The notes under the pieces: model-generated
What the model was told of the DNA's origin: nothing
Databases searched by the model: none
Seen by the model: the letters and a program-made list of their open reading frames with translations, nothing else
Part shown: positions 52,224-61,450 of the stretch, piece after piece
How the letters are laid out: each line of letters begins with the position of its first letter
Position numbering within the stretch: the stretch's first letter is position 1
Program-made: the position numbers and the translations under genes
Assembly (NCBI RefSeq): GCF_036013745.1
Contig: NZ_CP107880.1
Location: 7,502,001 to 7,566,000 of the forward strand
DNA: 64,000 nt
Direction: 5' to 3'
From: Streptomyces sp. NBC_00483
GTDB lineage: Bacteria > Actinomycetota > Actinomycetes > Streptomycetales > Streptomycetaceae

Positions 52224-52955
52224 TTGAAGCGATACATGCGCACCACGGATGACGTCCTGGAGATGCTCGACCGGGCCTTCCCGAGTACCGGCGGAGCCGA
52301 CTGGTGGGATCGGTTCTATGGCGACCGGGAGCGGGACGTTCCGTTCTTCGTCGAGAAGGCCGACGAGAATCTCGTCGCCCACCTCGACAAGGGGCCGATC
52401 CGCCCGGAGGGCCGCGCGCTGGACCTCGGGTGCGGGCCAGGCCGCAACACCCTGCACTTCGCCGCCCGCGGCTTCGACGTGGACGCCGTCGACCTGTCGG
52501 CCACCGCTGTGGCCTGGGGCAAGGAGCGGGCCGCGGCCGCAGACGCGGACGTACGGTTCCACCAGGGGGACATCTTCGACGTCCAACTCCCGTACGACAC
52601 GTACGACGTGGTGTACGACTCCGGGTGTCTGCACCACCTCCCGCCGCACCGCCGCATCAGCTATCTCGCCCTGCTCGACCGCGTACTCGCGCCCGGCGGC
52701 TACTTCGGACTCGTCTGTTTCGCCGCGGGAGCGATGGGCTCCGAAGCGTCCGACGAGGAGCTGTACCGGAGCGGCGACCTTGAAGGCGGTATCGCCTTCG
52801 CCACCGATGAACTGCGCCACATCTTCGGCGAGTTGGAGGAGGTCGAGATCCGGCCCATGGCCGCGCAGGGCGAGGGATCGGCGACGTACGGAGTGCCCTT
52901 CCTTCTCACCGCGCTGTTCCGGCGTCCCGAACCCGATCCCCGCTCACCCCGGTGA
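52224..52955 (+). CDS. Class I SAM-dependent methyltransferase
   Basis: A 243-residue methyltransferase. RALDLGCGPGRNTLHFAARG is motif I, VDAVDLSATAV motif II, YDVVYDSGCLHHLPPHRR motif III/IV. TTG 52224 has GGGAG six bases upstream; the ATG at 52236 is possible but 18 bases away. The acceptor is unknown; the family includes thiol and arsenite methyltransferases. Convergent with the CdaR regulator, sharing 12 bases at the ends. Confidence 0.87.
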   Translation: MKRYMRTTDDVLEMLDRAFPSTGGADWWDRFYGDRERDVPFFVEKADENLVAHLDKGPIRPEGRALDLGCGPGRNTLHFAARGFDVDAVDLSATAVAWGKERAAAADADVRFHQGDIFDVQLPYDTYDVVYDSGCLHHLPPHRRISYLALLDRVLAPGGYFGLVCFAAGAMGSEASDEELYRSGDLEGGIAFATDELRHIFGELEEVEIRPMAAQGEGSATYGVPFLLTALFRRPEPDPRSPR

Positions 52956-54140
52956 CAACCGGTACGCGTCCAGCGCCAACGTCATCTCCATCAGATCCCG
53001 TGGCCGCGACAGCGAACGCGACGTCAACTGCTCCAGCCTGCGCAGCCGGTTGAAGACCGTGTTGCGGTGGCAGTACAGGCGGCCCGCCGCCCGTCCCGCC
53101 GACCCCTCGCACGCCAGCCACGCGTCCAGCGTCTCCAACAGGACCGCCCGGTCGGCCGGTTCGAGCGCGAGGAGCTCGCCGAAGACGCCCGACACCAGGC
53201 GCTGCGCCAGGTCCGGCTGGCTCACCACCAGTGCCGTCGGCATCCGCTCGTCCAGGCGGACCACCCCCGTGGTGTCCGGCGGGCAGGTGCGCAACGCGAG
53301 TTCGGCGAGGCGGCGGGCGTGGCCGAGCTCGGCGAGCCCCTTGACGACGGGGCTGACCCCGCCGGGGCCCGGGCAGCGGCCGTCGAGCAGCGCCGCCAGG
53401 TCGTCCAGCGTGCGGCCCGCCCCGAGCGCCGCCACCCCCACCTCGCAGTCCGCCCGCATCCGCCATACGAACCGGAACCGCGGGTCCTGGATCCGCCGGT
53501 GGAACGCCTCGCGCCCGCCCTGCCGCTCCACCCGGAGCACGACGACCGCGTACGGGCCGTGCTCGGGCAGGTCGAGGCCCGCTGCCGCGCGCGCCGCGAG
53601 GCCCGGCGCGGGGCGGCCGTCCAGGAGCGCGTCGAGCAGCGCCTGGGTCTGCTCGTCGGTACGGCGGCGCAGCTCCAACTCCGTTGCCCGGTACGCCTCT
53701 GAGGCCGCCTCGGCCTGCGCGTCCACCGCCGCCCACACCATCGTCGCGGAACGCATCAGCGCCTTCAGCCGGGCCGGTTCGCCGCCCGCGCTCTCCATCA
53801 GGGCGTCCCAGACGAGATAGCCCGCGTTGCGGTAGGCGTGGATCAGGAGGTCGAGCGGCAGCCCCTGACCCGCCCGGCGCCGGCCCGCGTCCTCCGCGTA
53901 CTCCAGGTCCTTGCGCGGCGAGTCGCGTGGCGCCGAGATCGTCTCGACGCCGATGCGCATCGCCTGCTCGGCCTCCCGCCACTGGGCGTCGTACGGCAGC
54001 ACGCGCGCGTAGACGTCCGAGTGCGCGAAGAGCTGCCGCAGATGCTCGTCGACGAGTTCCGGCACCCGGTCGAGGAGCGTGCCGCAGGCCTCCTTCAGCA
54101 GCTGCCAGTCCTGGCCCGTGCGGTGTTTGCGTGTTCCCAT
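52944..54140 (-). CDS. CdaR/PucR-type transcriptional regulator
   Basis: A 398-residue regulator. The N-terminal helical region LLKEACGTLLDRVPELVDEHLRQLF is followed by a GGDEF-like central domain and a C-terminal PucR HTH: LETLDAWLACEGSAGRAAGRLYCHRNTVFNRLRRLEQ. ATG 54138-54140 has GGGGAGGGG upstream. It is divergent from the liv operon across 237 bases holding TTGTGC half-sites and is the best candidate for its regulator. Confidence 0.93.
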   Translation of the reverse strand: MGTRKHRTGQDWQLLKEACGTLLDRVPELVDEHLRQLFAHSDVYARVLPYDAQWREAEQAMRIGVETISAPRDSPRKDLEYAEDAGRRRAGQGLPLDLLIHAYRNAGYLVWDALMESAGGEPARLKALMRSATMVWAAVDAQAEAASEAYRATELELRRRTDEQTQALLDALLDGRPAPGLAARAAAGLDLPEHGPYAVVVLRVERQGGREAFHRRIQDPRFRFVWRMRADCEVGVAALGAGRTLDDLAALLDGRCPGPGGVSPVVKGLAELGHARRLAELALRTCPPDTTGVVRLDERMPTALVVSQPDLAQRLVSGVFGELLALEPADRAVLLETLDAWLACEGSAGRAAGRLYCHRNTVFNRLRRLEQLTSRSLSRPRDLMEMTLALDAYRLSPG

Positions 54141-54252
54141 CGCCCCTCCCCAACGAGCCGTACGAGTCGTTAAAGCGACGGCAAAGGACTCACCCGCTTG
54201 TGCGGAGGATGCCACCCGCCGCCCGTCCCCGGCAGGCCCCTGACACGCGGTC

Positions 54253-54268
54253 TTGTGCGCGGGCACAA
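54253..54268. promoter_or_regulatory. Inverted repeat before the liv operon
   Basis: TTGTGC (54253-54258), GCGG, GCACAA (54263-54268): a perfect 6-bp dyad. A further TTGTGC lies at 54198-54203. Both are in the intergenic region between the CdaR-type regulator and livF, consistent with an operator. Confidence 0.55.
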
Positions 54269-54377
54269 CCGGGGCGGTCAGGGGCTGGTCCCGCGCAGCG
54301 ATTCGCGGGTCGCCCGTGGACGGGCCGTCCGCACGGTGCTGTCGTGAGCGCCACCGGTCCAGGGAGGGACGCACACA

Positions 54378-55226
54378 GTGACCGATGTGAGCGATGCAAG
54401 AGAACCAGGGCTCCTCGTCGACGACGTATCCGTCGGCTACGGGCCCGTACGCGCCCTGCGCGGAGTGACGTTGGAGGTACCTTCGGGGTCCGTCGTCGCC
54501 GTGCTCGGCGGCAACGGAGCGGGCAAGACGACGCTGCTGCGCGCCGTCTCGCGCACCCTCGGCTTCCACGGCGGGGCGGTGACGTCCGGCACGGTGGACT
54601 TCGGCGGCCGGCGGATCGGTGGCATGTCCGCCGACCGTGTGGTGGCCGCCGGGGTCTGCCAAGTCCCTGAGGGGCGGCGGGTGTTCGCGCGGATGACCGT
54701 CGCGGACAATCTGCGGGCCGGGGCGCTCGGATCGCACGGTTCGCGGGCCGCCAAGGCGGCGGCGCTGCGGCGCGTGCACGAACTCTTCCCCGTACTCGCC
54801 GACCGGGCGCAGCAGCGGGCGGGGCTGCTGTCCGGCGGCGAGCAGCAGATGCTGGCCGTGGGCCGCGCCCTGATGGCCGCGCCGAAGCTGCTGCTCCTGG
54901 ACGAACCGTCGCTGGGGCTCGCCCCGTTGATGGCCGCCCGGATCGCCGAGACGATCCGCGAGATCAACGCCCAGGGCGACCGCCAGGTCTCCGTACTCCT
55001 CGTCGAACAGAACGCGGCGCTCGCGCTGCGGCTCGCCTCGCACGCGTACGTCCTGGAGGTCGGCGAGATCACCCTGCACGGCCGCGCCGACGAACTCGCA
55101 GGATCCGACGAGGTGCGCCGCCGCTATCTGGGCGTGGTCGACGAGACGGCCGCGTCGGACGCCGCGGCCGCGACCGGCGGGTCCGCGCACACGCCGACGC
55201 TCAGCCGTTGGGGAGGCGCGCGATGA
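54378..55226 (+). CDS. livF: Branched-chain amino acid-type ABC ATPase, LivF
   Basis: A 282-residue ATPase. GGNGAGKTTLLRAVS is Walker A, CQVPEGRRVFARMTVADNL is the LivF Q-loop with EGRR, LLSGGEQQMLAVGRALMA is the signature and LLLLDEPSLGLAP Walker B. The last ~35 residues (after LGVVDETAASD) are a low-complexity Ala/Thr tail. First gene of the operon; ends overlap the LivG start by 4 bases. Confidence 0.95.
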   Translation: MTDVSDAREPGLLVDDVSVGYGPVRALRGVTLEVPSGSVVAVLGGNGAGKTTLLRAVSRTLGFHGGAVTSGTVDFGGRRIGGMSADRVVAAGVCQVPEGRRVFARMTVADNLRAGALGSHGSRAAKAAALRRVHELFPVLADRAQQRAGLLSGGEQQMLAVGRALMAAPKLLLLDEPSLGLAPLMAARIAETIREINAQGDRQVSVLLVEQNAALALRLASHAYVLEVGEITLHGRADELAGSDEVRRRYLGVVDETAASDAAAATGGSAHTPTLSRWGGAR

Positions 55227-56056
55227 CGAACGTGGCGACCTCGCACGTGGACGTACCGCCGCCGCACGCGGACGTACCGCCGCTGTACGTAAGGGACTTG
55301 ACCGTGCGCTTCGCGGGTCTCACCGCCCTCGACGCCATCGGCATGACCGTCGATCCGGGCACGGTGCACGCCGTCATCGGCCCGAACGGAGCGGGCAAGT
55401 CCACCACCTTCAACGTCCTCTCCGGCGTCTACCGGGCCACCTCCGGCACCGTCCACCTCGGCGAGCGCGAACTGACCGGCCTGCCCCCGCACCGCATCGC
55501 CGAACTCGGCGTCGCCCGCACCTTCCAGAACCTCGCCCTGCCGCCGCACACCACCGTCGCCGACAGCCTGCTGCTCGGCCGGCACAGGCTGACCCGCGCG
55601 GGCTTCGTCGCGGCCGGCCTGCGGCTGCCTTCGGCGGTCCGCGAGGAGCGCCTCCACCGCGAACGGGTCGCGGAGATCGCCGAGTTCGTCGGCATCGCCG
55701 ACCAACTCACCACACCCACCGGCTCGTTGCCGTACGGCGCGCAGAAGCTCGCCGAACTCGCCCGAGCCCTGTGCATGGAGCCCAGGATCCTTCTCCTCGA
55801 CGAACCCGTCGCCGGCATGACCGCCGACGAACGCCGCCGCACCGCAGCCGTCATCGCGGGCGTCCGCGACAGCCTCGGCATCTCGATCGTCCTGGTCGAA
55901 CACGACATGGGTGTCGTCATGCGGCTCGCCGACGAGGTGACGGTCCTCGATTTCGGCCGCCGCATCGCGGGCGGCCCCCCGGAACGGGTGCAGAACGACC
56001 CGGCGGTGGTCCAGGCGTACCTGGGCACCCCCGAAGAGCCGGAGGCCTCCGCATGA
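55223..56056 (+). CDS. livG: Branched-chain amino acid-type ABC ATPase, LivG
   Basis: A 277-residue ATPase. ATG 55223 has GGGGAGG six bases upstream and overlaps the livF stop. Walker A IGPNGAGKSTTFN, Q-loop VARTFQNLALPPHTTV, signature LPYGAQKLAELARAL, Walker B ILLLDEPVAGM, H-loop VLVEHDM. The N-terminus VDVPPPHADVPP has a short coding repeat (GGACGTACCGCCG) before the ATPase fold. Overlaps livH by 4 bases. Confidence 0.95.
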   Translation: MTNVATSHVDVPPPHADVPPLYVRDLTVRFAGLTALDAIGMTVDPGTVHAVIGPNGAGKSTTFNVLSGVYRATSGTVHLGERELTGLPPHRIAELGVARTFQNLALPPHTTVADSLLLGRHRLTRAGFVAAGLRLPSAVREERLHRERVAEIAEFVGIADQLTTPTGSLPYGAQKLAELARALCMEPRILLLDEPVAGMTADERRRTAAVIAGVRDSLGISIVLVEHDMGVVMRLADEVTVLDFGRRIAGGPPERVQNDPAVVQAYLGTPEEPEASA

Positions 56057-56952
56057 CTGATTTCACGACGTTTCTCGAACTCCTCATCAACGGCATCTCG
56101 ATGGGCTCCGTCTACGCGCTGATCGCCCTCGGCTTCGTCGTCATCTTCCGGGCCACCGAGGTGGTCAACTTCGCCCACGCGTCGCTGCTGCTCGCGGGCG
56201 GCTACGTCATCGCGTCGCTCCACGACGACATCGGGTTCTGGCCCGCGGTCGGTGTCGGCATCGCGGCCGCGGCCGTCGTCGGCGCCTCCGTCGAGTTCTT
56301 CGTGATGCGGCGCTACCGGGGGCGCGACCACAGCGTCCTCGCCATCGTCACCATCGGCGTCGACATCCTCCTGACCACCGAACTCACCCGCCGCCTCGGC
56401 ACGGACGTGCTCGCCATGGGAGACCCGTGGGGCGATGCCGTGCTCACCGTCGGCGGGGTCTCCATCGCGCACACCCGGATCGCGGCGCTCGCCGCGGCGG
56501 CCCTGCTCATCACCACCTTCCTGCTCACGTTCCGCTACACCTCGTGGGGCGTCGCGATGCGCGCCGCCGCCGAGAGCAGCGAGACCGCCGCGCTGATGGG
56601 CGTACGGCTCGGGCGGGTGTCGCTCGGCGCGTGGGCGGTGGCGGGCGGGCTCGCCGCCGTCGCCGCGCTGTTCCTGACCGTGTTCCCGACGCCGGGCCTC
56701 GAACGGGCCACGTCACTCGCCGCGTTGAAGGCCTTCCCCGCCGCGATCCTCGGCGGACTCGACTCCACCACCGGCGCGCTCGTCGGCGGGCTCATCGTCG
56801 GCGTCACCGAGTCCCTCGCCGCCGGCTACCAGAGCGAACTCGCCTTCATGGGCCGCGGCCTCGGCGACGTCGCGCCCTATCTCGTGATGACCGTGATCCT
56901 GCTGCTGCGGCCCTCGGGGCTCTTCGGGACGAAGGAGCTGGCCCGTGTCTGA
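56053..56952 (+). CDS. livH: Branched-chain amino acid-type ABC permease, LivH
   Basis: A 299-residue permease with about eight helices. FLELLINGISMGSVYALIALGFVVIFRATEVVNFAHASLLLAGGY is the LivH opening; RAAAESSETAALMGVRLGRV is the EAA-like loop. Overlaps livG by 4 bases and livM by 8. Confidence 0.95.
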   Translation: MTDFTTFLELLINGISMGSVYALIALGFVVIFRATEVVNFAHASLLLAGGYVIASLHDDIGFWPAVGVGIAAAAVVGASVEFFVMRRYRGRDHSVLAIVTIGVDILLTTELTRRLGTDVLAMGDPWGDAVLTVGGVSIAHTRIAALAAAALLITTFLLTFRYTSWGVAMRAAAESSETAALMGVRLGRVSLGAWAVAGGLAAVAALFLTVFPTPGLERATSLAALKAFPAAILGGLDSTTGALVGGLIVGVTESLAAGYQSELAFMGRGLGDVAPYLVMTVILLLRPSGLFGTKELARV

Positions 56953-58069
56953 CGTACTCGCCTCGGATGCCCCACCGGCCAAGCCCCGCACCACGTACGG
57001 CAGTTCACTGCGGGGGCGCCTCTCGCGCCGCCGTACGTACGTCATCGCGGCCTGCGCCCTGCTGCTGCTCGCCCTGCCGTTCTACGTGGAGCGCTTCTGG
57101 CTTCAGGCGGGCCTGTTCGCCATGGCCGCCGCCATCGGCGCCATCGGCCTCAACCTGCTGACCGGCGCGACCGGGCAACTCTCCATGGGGCACGCCTTCT
57201 TCCTCGCCGTCGGCGCCTACGGGTACTGCGTGTTCGCGGGGGAGCGGGGCCAGACGCTGGACGGGCTCGGCCTTCCGCCGTGGCTCGCCGCCGTGCTCGC
57301 GGTGCTCGTCGCGGGCGTCGCGGGCGGCCTGTTCAGCCCCATCGCGGGCCGCCTCAAGGGCGCGTACCTCGGCATCGCGACCCTCGCGCTGATCTTCATC
57401 GGACAGCACGTCCTGTTCAACGCCGAGGACCTGACCGGCGGCGCGAATGGGCGCGACGTGCCCGCCATGAGCCTGTTCGGCCTCACCTTCGACGAGAGCG
57501 AACTCGCCGTCGCAGGCGTGCCGTTCGGTGCATCCGAGAAGCTCTGGTACCTGGGGCTGCTGCTCACGCTCGGCTGCGGGCTCTTCGCCCGCGGCGTGCT
57601 GCGTGGACGGCCGGGACGGGCACTGAACGCGATCCGCGACCACCGCATCGCGGCCGGGGTGCTCGGCGTGCCGGTCGCCCGCTACCGCGGCTTCGTCTTC
57701 GTGCTCTCGTCGATGTACGCGGGGCTCGCGGGCGTACTGCTCGCCCTGATCTTCCAGCGCACCGTGCCCGACTACTTCGGCATCACGCTCTCCCTCGAAT
57801 ACCTCGCCATGATCGTCATCGGCGGCCTCGGATCCGTGGCGGGCGCCGTCATCGGCGCGGCCTTCGTCTCGCTCCTGCCGCAACTGCTCACCCGGTACAG
57901 CGACGCCCTGCCCCTGGTCTCCGCCCCCGGCACCGGCGGCGTGGCACCGGGCGAGGCGTCCCGCTATCTGTACGGCGCCGCCGTCGTGGCGGTGGTCCTT
58001 TTCCTACCCGGCGGACTTGTGCGGCTGACCGCCCCGCGCGCCAGGAAACACCCTCAGGAGGACGCATGA
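56945..58069 (+). CDS. livM: Branched-chain amino acid-type ABC permease, LivM
   Basis: A 374-residue permease. The hydrophilic start (to about 28) is followed by about ten helices. LNLLTGATGQLSMGHAFFLAVGAYGY is the LivM signature and LNAIRDHRIAAGVLGVPVARYRG the EAA-like loop. GTG overlaps the livH stop. Forms the channel with LivH. Confidence 0.94.
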   Translation: MSDVLASDAPPAKPRTTYGSSLRGRLSRRRTYVIAACALLLLALPFYVERFWLQAGLFAMAAAIGAIGLNLLTGATGQLSMGHAFFLAVGAYGYCVFAGERGQTLDGLGLPPWLAAVLAVLVAGVAGGLFSPIAGRLKGAYLGIATLALIFIGQHVLFNAEDLTGGANGRDVPAMSLFGLTFDESELAVAGVPFGASEKLWYLGLLLTLGCGLFARGVLRGRPGRALNAIRDHRIAAGVLGVPVARYRGFVFVLSSMYAGLAGVLLALIFQRTVPDYFGITLSLEYLAMIVIGGLGSVAGAVIGAAFVSLLPQLLTRYSDALPLVSAPGTGGVAPGEASRYLYGAAVVAVVLFLPGGLVRLTAPRARKHPQEDA

Positions 58070-59343
58070 ACCCAAGGAACGGCCGCACCCGCATGGTCAC
58101 GGTGACCGCCGTGGCCACCCTGCTCGCACTGACCGCCGCGTGCAGCTCCAAGGCCAAGGACGACGGGGACGGCGACAAGCAGAGCGCGGGCGGCGTCAAG
58201 ACCGGCAAGGGCATCACCGGCAAGACGATCAACCTCGGCGTCCTCACCGACATGACCGGCGTCTACGCGACGCTCGGCAAGAGCGTCACCCAGGCGCAGC
58301 AGCTGTACGTGAAGCAGTTCAACGCCGCGGGCGGCGCCTGCGGCTACAAGGCCAAGCTGACCGTGCGCGACCACGGCTACGACCCGCAGAAGGCCGTCGC
58401 CGGCTACACGGAGCTGGCACCCGACGTGCTCGGCTTCCCGCAGTTCCTCGGCTCGCCGTTCGTGGCCGCCGTCAAGAAGCGCATCGACGGCCAGGACAAG
58501 GCCCTCGTCCTGCCGCAGGCCTGGTCGGCGCATCTGCTCGGCAGCCCGTACGTGCGCGTCATCGGGTCGACGTACGACATCGAGACGATCAACGCGATCG
58601 ACTTCCTGATGAAGGAGAAGGGCCTCAAGAAGGGCGACAAGCTCGGCCACGTCTACTTCGAGGGCGACTACGGCGAGAACGCGCTGCAAGGCTCCGAGTA
58701 CATGGCGAAGAAGGAGGGGCTGACCCTCGTCAAGCAGAAGATCAAGCCGACCGACAACGATATGACCGCCCAGGTCACCGCCCTGAAGAAGGCCGGCGTC
58801 AAGGGCGTCGTGATCAGCGCGGGCCCGCGCCAGGCGGCCTCCCTCGTCGGCGTCGCGGCGGCGGCGAAGCTGAACGCGCCGATCATCGGCAACAACTCGG
58901 CGTACTCGCCGCAGCTGCTCGGCACGCAGGCCGCCCCGGCGCTGCTGAAGAACTACTGGGTCGCCTCGCCCTCGCTGCCCATCGGCGCGGACACCCCGGA
59001 GGCGAAGAAGCTCGTCGCCGACTACAAGAAGGCGTATCCGAAGGACTCGCTCGACAACGGCGTCGTCGCGGGCTGGACCGCCGCGGCCGTGTTCGGCGAG
59101 GCCCTGAAGAAGGCCTGCGAGGACAAGGACCTCACACGTGAGGGCGTCGACAAGGCACTGCTGTCCCTCAGTGACTTCGACAACGGCTTCGGCGTCGCCC
59201 AGGACTTCAGCGACCCCAAGGCCCCGTCCTCCCACGAATCGGTGATCCTGCAGCCCGACAAGTCGGCGGTCGGCGGCATGAAGGTCGTGCGTGAGCCGTC
59301 CGAGTCCGCAGAGGCCAAGGGCTATACGCCGACGGTGAGTTGA
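58066..59343 (+). CDS. ABC transporter substrate-binding lipoprotein (Peripla_BP_6)
   Basis: A 425-residue exported protein. RTRMVTVTAVATLLALTAACSS is a signal peptide with lipobox LTAAC. INLGVLTDMTGVYATLGKS, NAAGGACGYKAKLTVRDHGYDPQKA and YFEGDYGENALQGSEYMAKKEG are the LivJ/AmiC-like fold. ATG 58066 overlaps livM by 4 bases and has AGGAG six bases before. The ligand is probably an amino acid, amide or urea; not readable. The operon order is ATPases, permeases, binding protein. Confidence 0.93.
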   Translation: MNPRNGRTRMVTVTAVATLLALTAACSSKAKDDGDGDKQSAGGVKTGKGITGKTINLGVLTDMTGVYATLGKSVTQAQQLYVKQFNAAGGACGYKAKLTVRDHGYDPQKAVAGYTELAPDVLGFPQFLGSPFVAAVKKRIDGQDKALVLPQAWSAHLLGSPYVRVIGSTYDIETINAIDFLMKEKGLKKGDKLGHVYFEGDYGENALQGSEYMAKKEGLTLVKQKIKPTDNDMTAQVTALKKAGVKGVVISAGPRQAASLVGVAAAAKLNAPIIGNNSAYSPQLLGTQAAPALLKNYWVASPSLPIGADTPEAKKLVADYKKAYPKDSLDNGVVAGWTAAAVFGEALKKACEDKDLTREGVDKALLSLSDFDNGFGVAQDFSDPKAPSSHESVILQPDKSAVGGMKVVREPSESAEAKGYTPTVS

Positions 59344-59519
59344 CGTCCGCGTGTGTCGGCCGCGCCGGGGCATCCGAACGCGCCCGGCCTGGCCGACACA
59401 CCCCTCCTCGCCCCGAAAACACGTGGACCGCCCGCACCCCGTCACGGGACACTCCGATGTTCGGCCCCACCATCGGCCGAGAACCCACACCCCTCCAACA
59501 CCCAAGGGACGGGATCGGA

Positions 59520-61313
59520 TTGACCTCATTACGCGAAGTGCCACCGAGTCGCGGCTCGGTACTGCTCGCACTCCGCTTCTACGGACGGGAACTGGCCAGG
59601 GCACGCCGGTTCGCGGTCCCCGCGATGCTGCTGCCCGCACTCGGCAATATCGGCCTCTTCTACCTCGCGCCGCTCGTCGTCGCCAAGCTCGTCGGCCACC
59701 TCGCCGACGGTGGTGAGCGCACCGTCGACGCGATGCTGCCGTACGTCCTCTGCTTCGCCGGTGTGCTGCTCGCCGCCGAAGTGATGTGGCGCATCGGATA
59801 CCACTGCATCAACCGGCTCGAGGCGGGCGCCATCTCGCGCCTGTACGTGATCGGCATGGACGAGCTGTACGCGAAGGACGTCACGTTCTTCCACGACAAC
59901 TTCGCCGGCTCGCTCACCAAGCGCGTCCTGAGCTTCGCCTCGCGGTTCGAGGAGTTCGCGGACGTACTGATCTTCAACGTGATGGCCAGCTTCGTACCGA
60001 TCGTGTTCGGATCGGTCGTGCTGTGGCGGTACGAGCCGTGGCTCGTCGTCGTGCTCCTGGCGATGATCGTGGTCACCGGCCTGTGCGTGCGGCCGCTGAT
60101 CCGTCGCCGCCAGAAGCTGGTCAACGCGCGCGAGGCGGCGTTCACCCACATGTCGGGGCACGTCGCCGACAGCCTGATGAACATGGAGACGGTCCGCGCC
60201 TTCGCCGCCGAGGAGCGCGAGGCCGCCGAGCACCGGGAGCGGGTCGCGGACGCGCGCGGCCACATCCTGCGGGCCTGGGACTACGGCAATCTGCGCGTGG
60301 ACACCCTCGTCGCCCCGCTCTCCGTGCTGACCAACGCCCTCGGACTGCTGCTTGCCGTCGCCCTCGCGGGCAGCGGCCAGGGCGTCGAGGCGATCGTCGT
60401 CGCGTTCACGTACTTCACCAACGCGACCCGGATCATGTTCGAGTTCAACCAGATCTACCGGCGTCTGGAACGCGCCATGACAGAGGCGGCCCAGTTCACT
60501 GAGCTGCTGCGGGACAAGCCGAAGGTGCTCGACCCGGCCGAGCCCGAGGAGCCGCAGGAGACCTCGGCCGCCGCCGTCCGCTTCGAGCGGGTCGCGTACG
60601 CGCACGCCGGCGCGGAGCCGCTGTTCACCGGGCTCGACCTGACCGTGCCCGGTGGCACGCGGCTCGGCCTGGTCGGCCGCTCGGGCGGCGGCAAGACGAC
60701 GCTGACCAGGCTGCTGCTGCGGATGATGGACATCGACGGCGGCCGGATCCTGATCGACGGCCAGGACATCTCCAAGCTGCGCCAGGCCGACCTGCGGTCC
60801 CGGATCGCGTACGTCCCCCAGGAGCCGGCCATGTTCCACCGCAGCCTGCGCGAGAACATCGCCTTCGCCCGGCCGGGGGCGAGCGCGGCGGAGGTCCGTC
60901 GGGCGGCGGAGGCGGCACACGTCACCGAGTTCGCCGACGCGCTGCCCGAAGGCTTCGACACGATGGTCGGGGAGCGCGGCATCAAGCTCTCCGGCGGCCA
61001 GCGCCAGCGGGTGGCCCTGGCCCGGGCGATCCTGCGCGACGCCCCCATCCTGCTCCTGGACGAGGCGACCAGCGCCCTCGACTCGGAGAGCGAGCTCCTC
61101 GTCCAGGAGGCCCTCTGGCGCCTCATGGAGGGCCGCACGGCCCTGGTGGTGGCCCACCGCCTGAGCACGGTGGCCGGCATGGACCACCTGGTCGTCCTGG
61201 ACCACGGCCGCATCGTGGAACAGGGCACCCACACCGCCCTCCTCTCAGCCCACGGCACCTACGCCAAGCTCTGGCAGCACCAGTCGGGAGGTTTCCTGGA
61301 GGAGGTGGCCTGA
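59520..61313 (+). CDS. ABC exporter half-transporter (fused permease and ATPase)
   Basis: A 597-residue protein. The membrane domain (to about 330) has six helices, including FAVPAMLLPALGNIGLFYLAPLV, and an ABC_membrane pattern. Then Walker A GRSGGGKTTLTRLL, Q-loop YVPQEPAMFHRSL, signature [16 protein letters not shown], Walker B ILLLDEATSALDSE, H-loop AHRLSTVAGM. TTG 59520 is chosen because codons between the ATG at 59457 and this point have low GC in third position and do not look coded. Exports a lipid, peptide or drug; partner could be itself. Confidence 0.9.
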   Translation: MTSLREVPPSRGSVLLALRFYGRELARARRFAVPAMLLPALGNIGLFYLAPLVVAKLVGHLADGGERTVDAMLPYVLCFAGVLLAAEVMWRIGYHCINRLEAGAISRLYVIGMDELYAKDVTFFHDNFAGSLTKRVLSFASRFEEFADVLIFNVMASFVPIVFGSVVLWRYEPWLVVVLLAMIVVTGLCVRPLIRRRQKLVNAREAAFTHMSGHVADSLMNMETVRAFAAEEREAAEHRERVADARGHILRAWDYGNLRVDTLVAPLSVLTNALGLLLAVALAGSGQGVEAIVVAFTYFTNATRIMFEFNQIYRRLERAMTEAAQFTELLRDKPKVLDPAEPEEPQETSAAAVRFERVAYAHAGAEPLFTGLDLTVPGGTRLGLVGRSGGGKTTLTRLLLRMMDIDGGRILIDGQDISKLRQADLRSRIAYVPQEPAMFHRSLRENIAFARPGASAAEVRRAAEAAHVTEFADALPEGFDTMVGERGIKLSGGQRQRVALARAILRDAPILLLDEATSALDSESELLVQEALWRLMEGRTALVVAHRLSTVAGMDHLVVLDHGRIVEQGTHTALLSAHGTYAKLWQHQSGGFLEEVA

Positions 61314-61320
61314 CCATTTC

Positions 61321-61365
61321 AAGCCCCGCCGGCGATTGAGGCGCGGGGTCCGGGGCAGAGCCCCG
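61321..61365 (+). repeat. Dispersed hairpin repeat family R1, copy 4
   Basis: AAGCCCCGCCGGCGATTGAGG followed by CGCGGGGTCCGGGGCAGAGCCCCGA, eight bases after the exporter stop. One base differs from copy 2 in the core (GGCAGAG for GGCGGAG). Probably the exporter terminator. Confidence 0.75.
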
Positions 61366-61397
61366 AGGCCGCAACCACGGTGCCGGTGACACAAAAA

Positions 61398-61434
61398 GGC
61401 GGTGGGCCCCAGCCAAAGGCTCGGGCCCACCGCC
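61398..61434 (-). terminator. Rho-independent terminator of pssA
   Basis: Minus strand: GGCGGTGGGCCC, a 13-base loop and GGGCCCACCGCC, then TTTTTG. A 12-bp perfect GC stem with a U-run, just after the pssA stop. Confidence 0.85.
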
Positions 61435-61450
61435 CACACGTACCGCCGGG

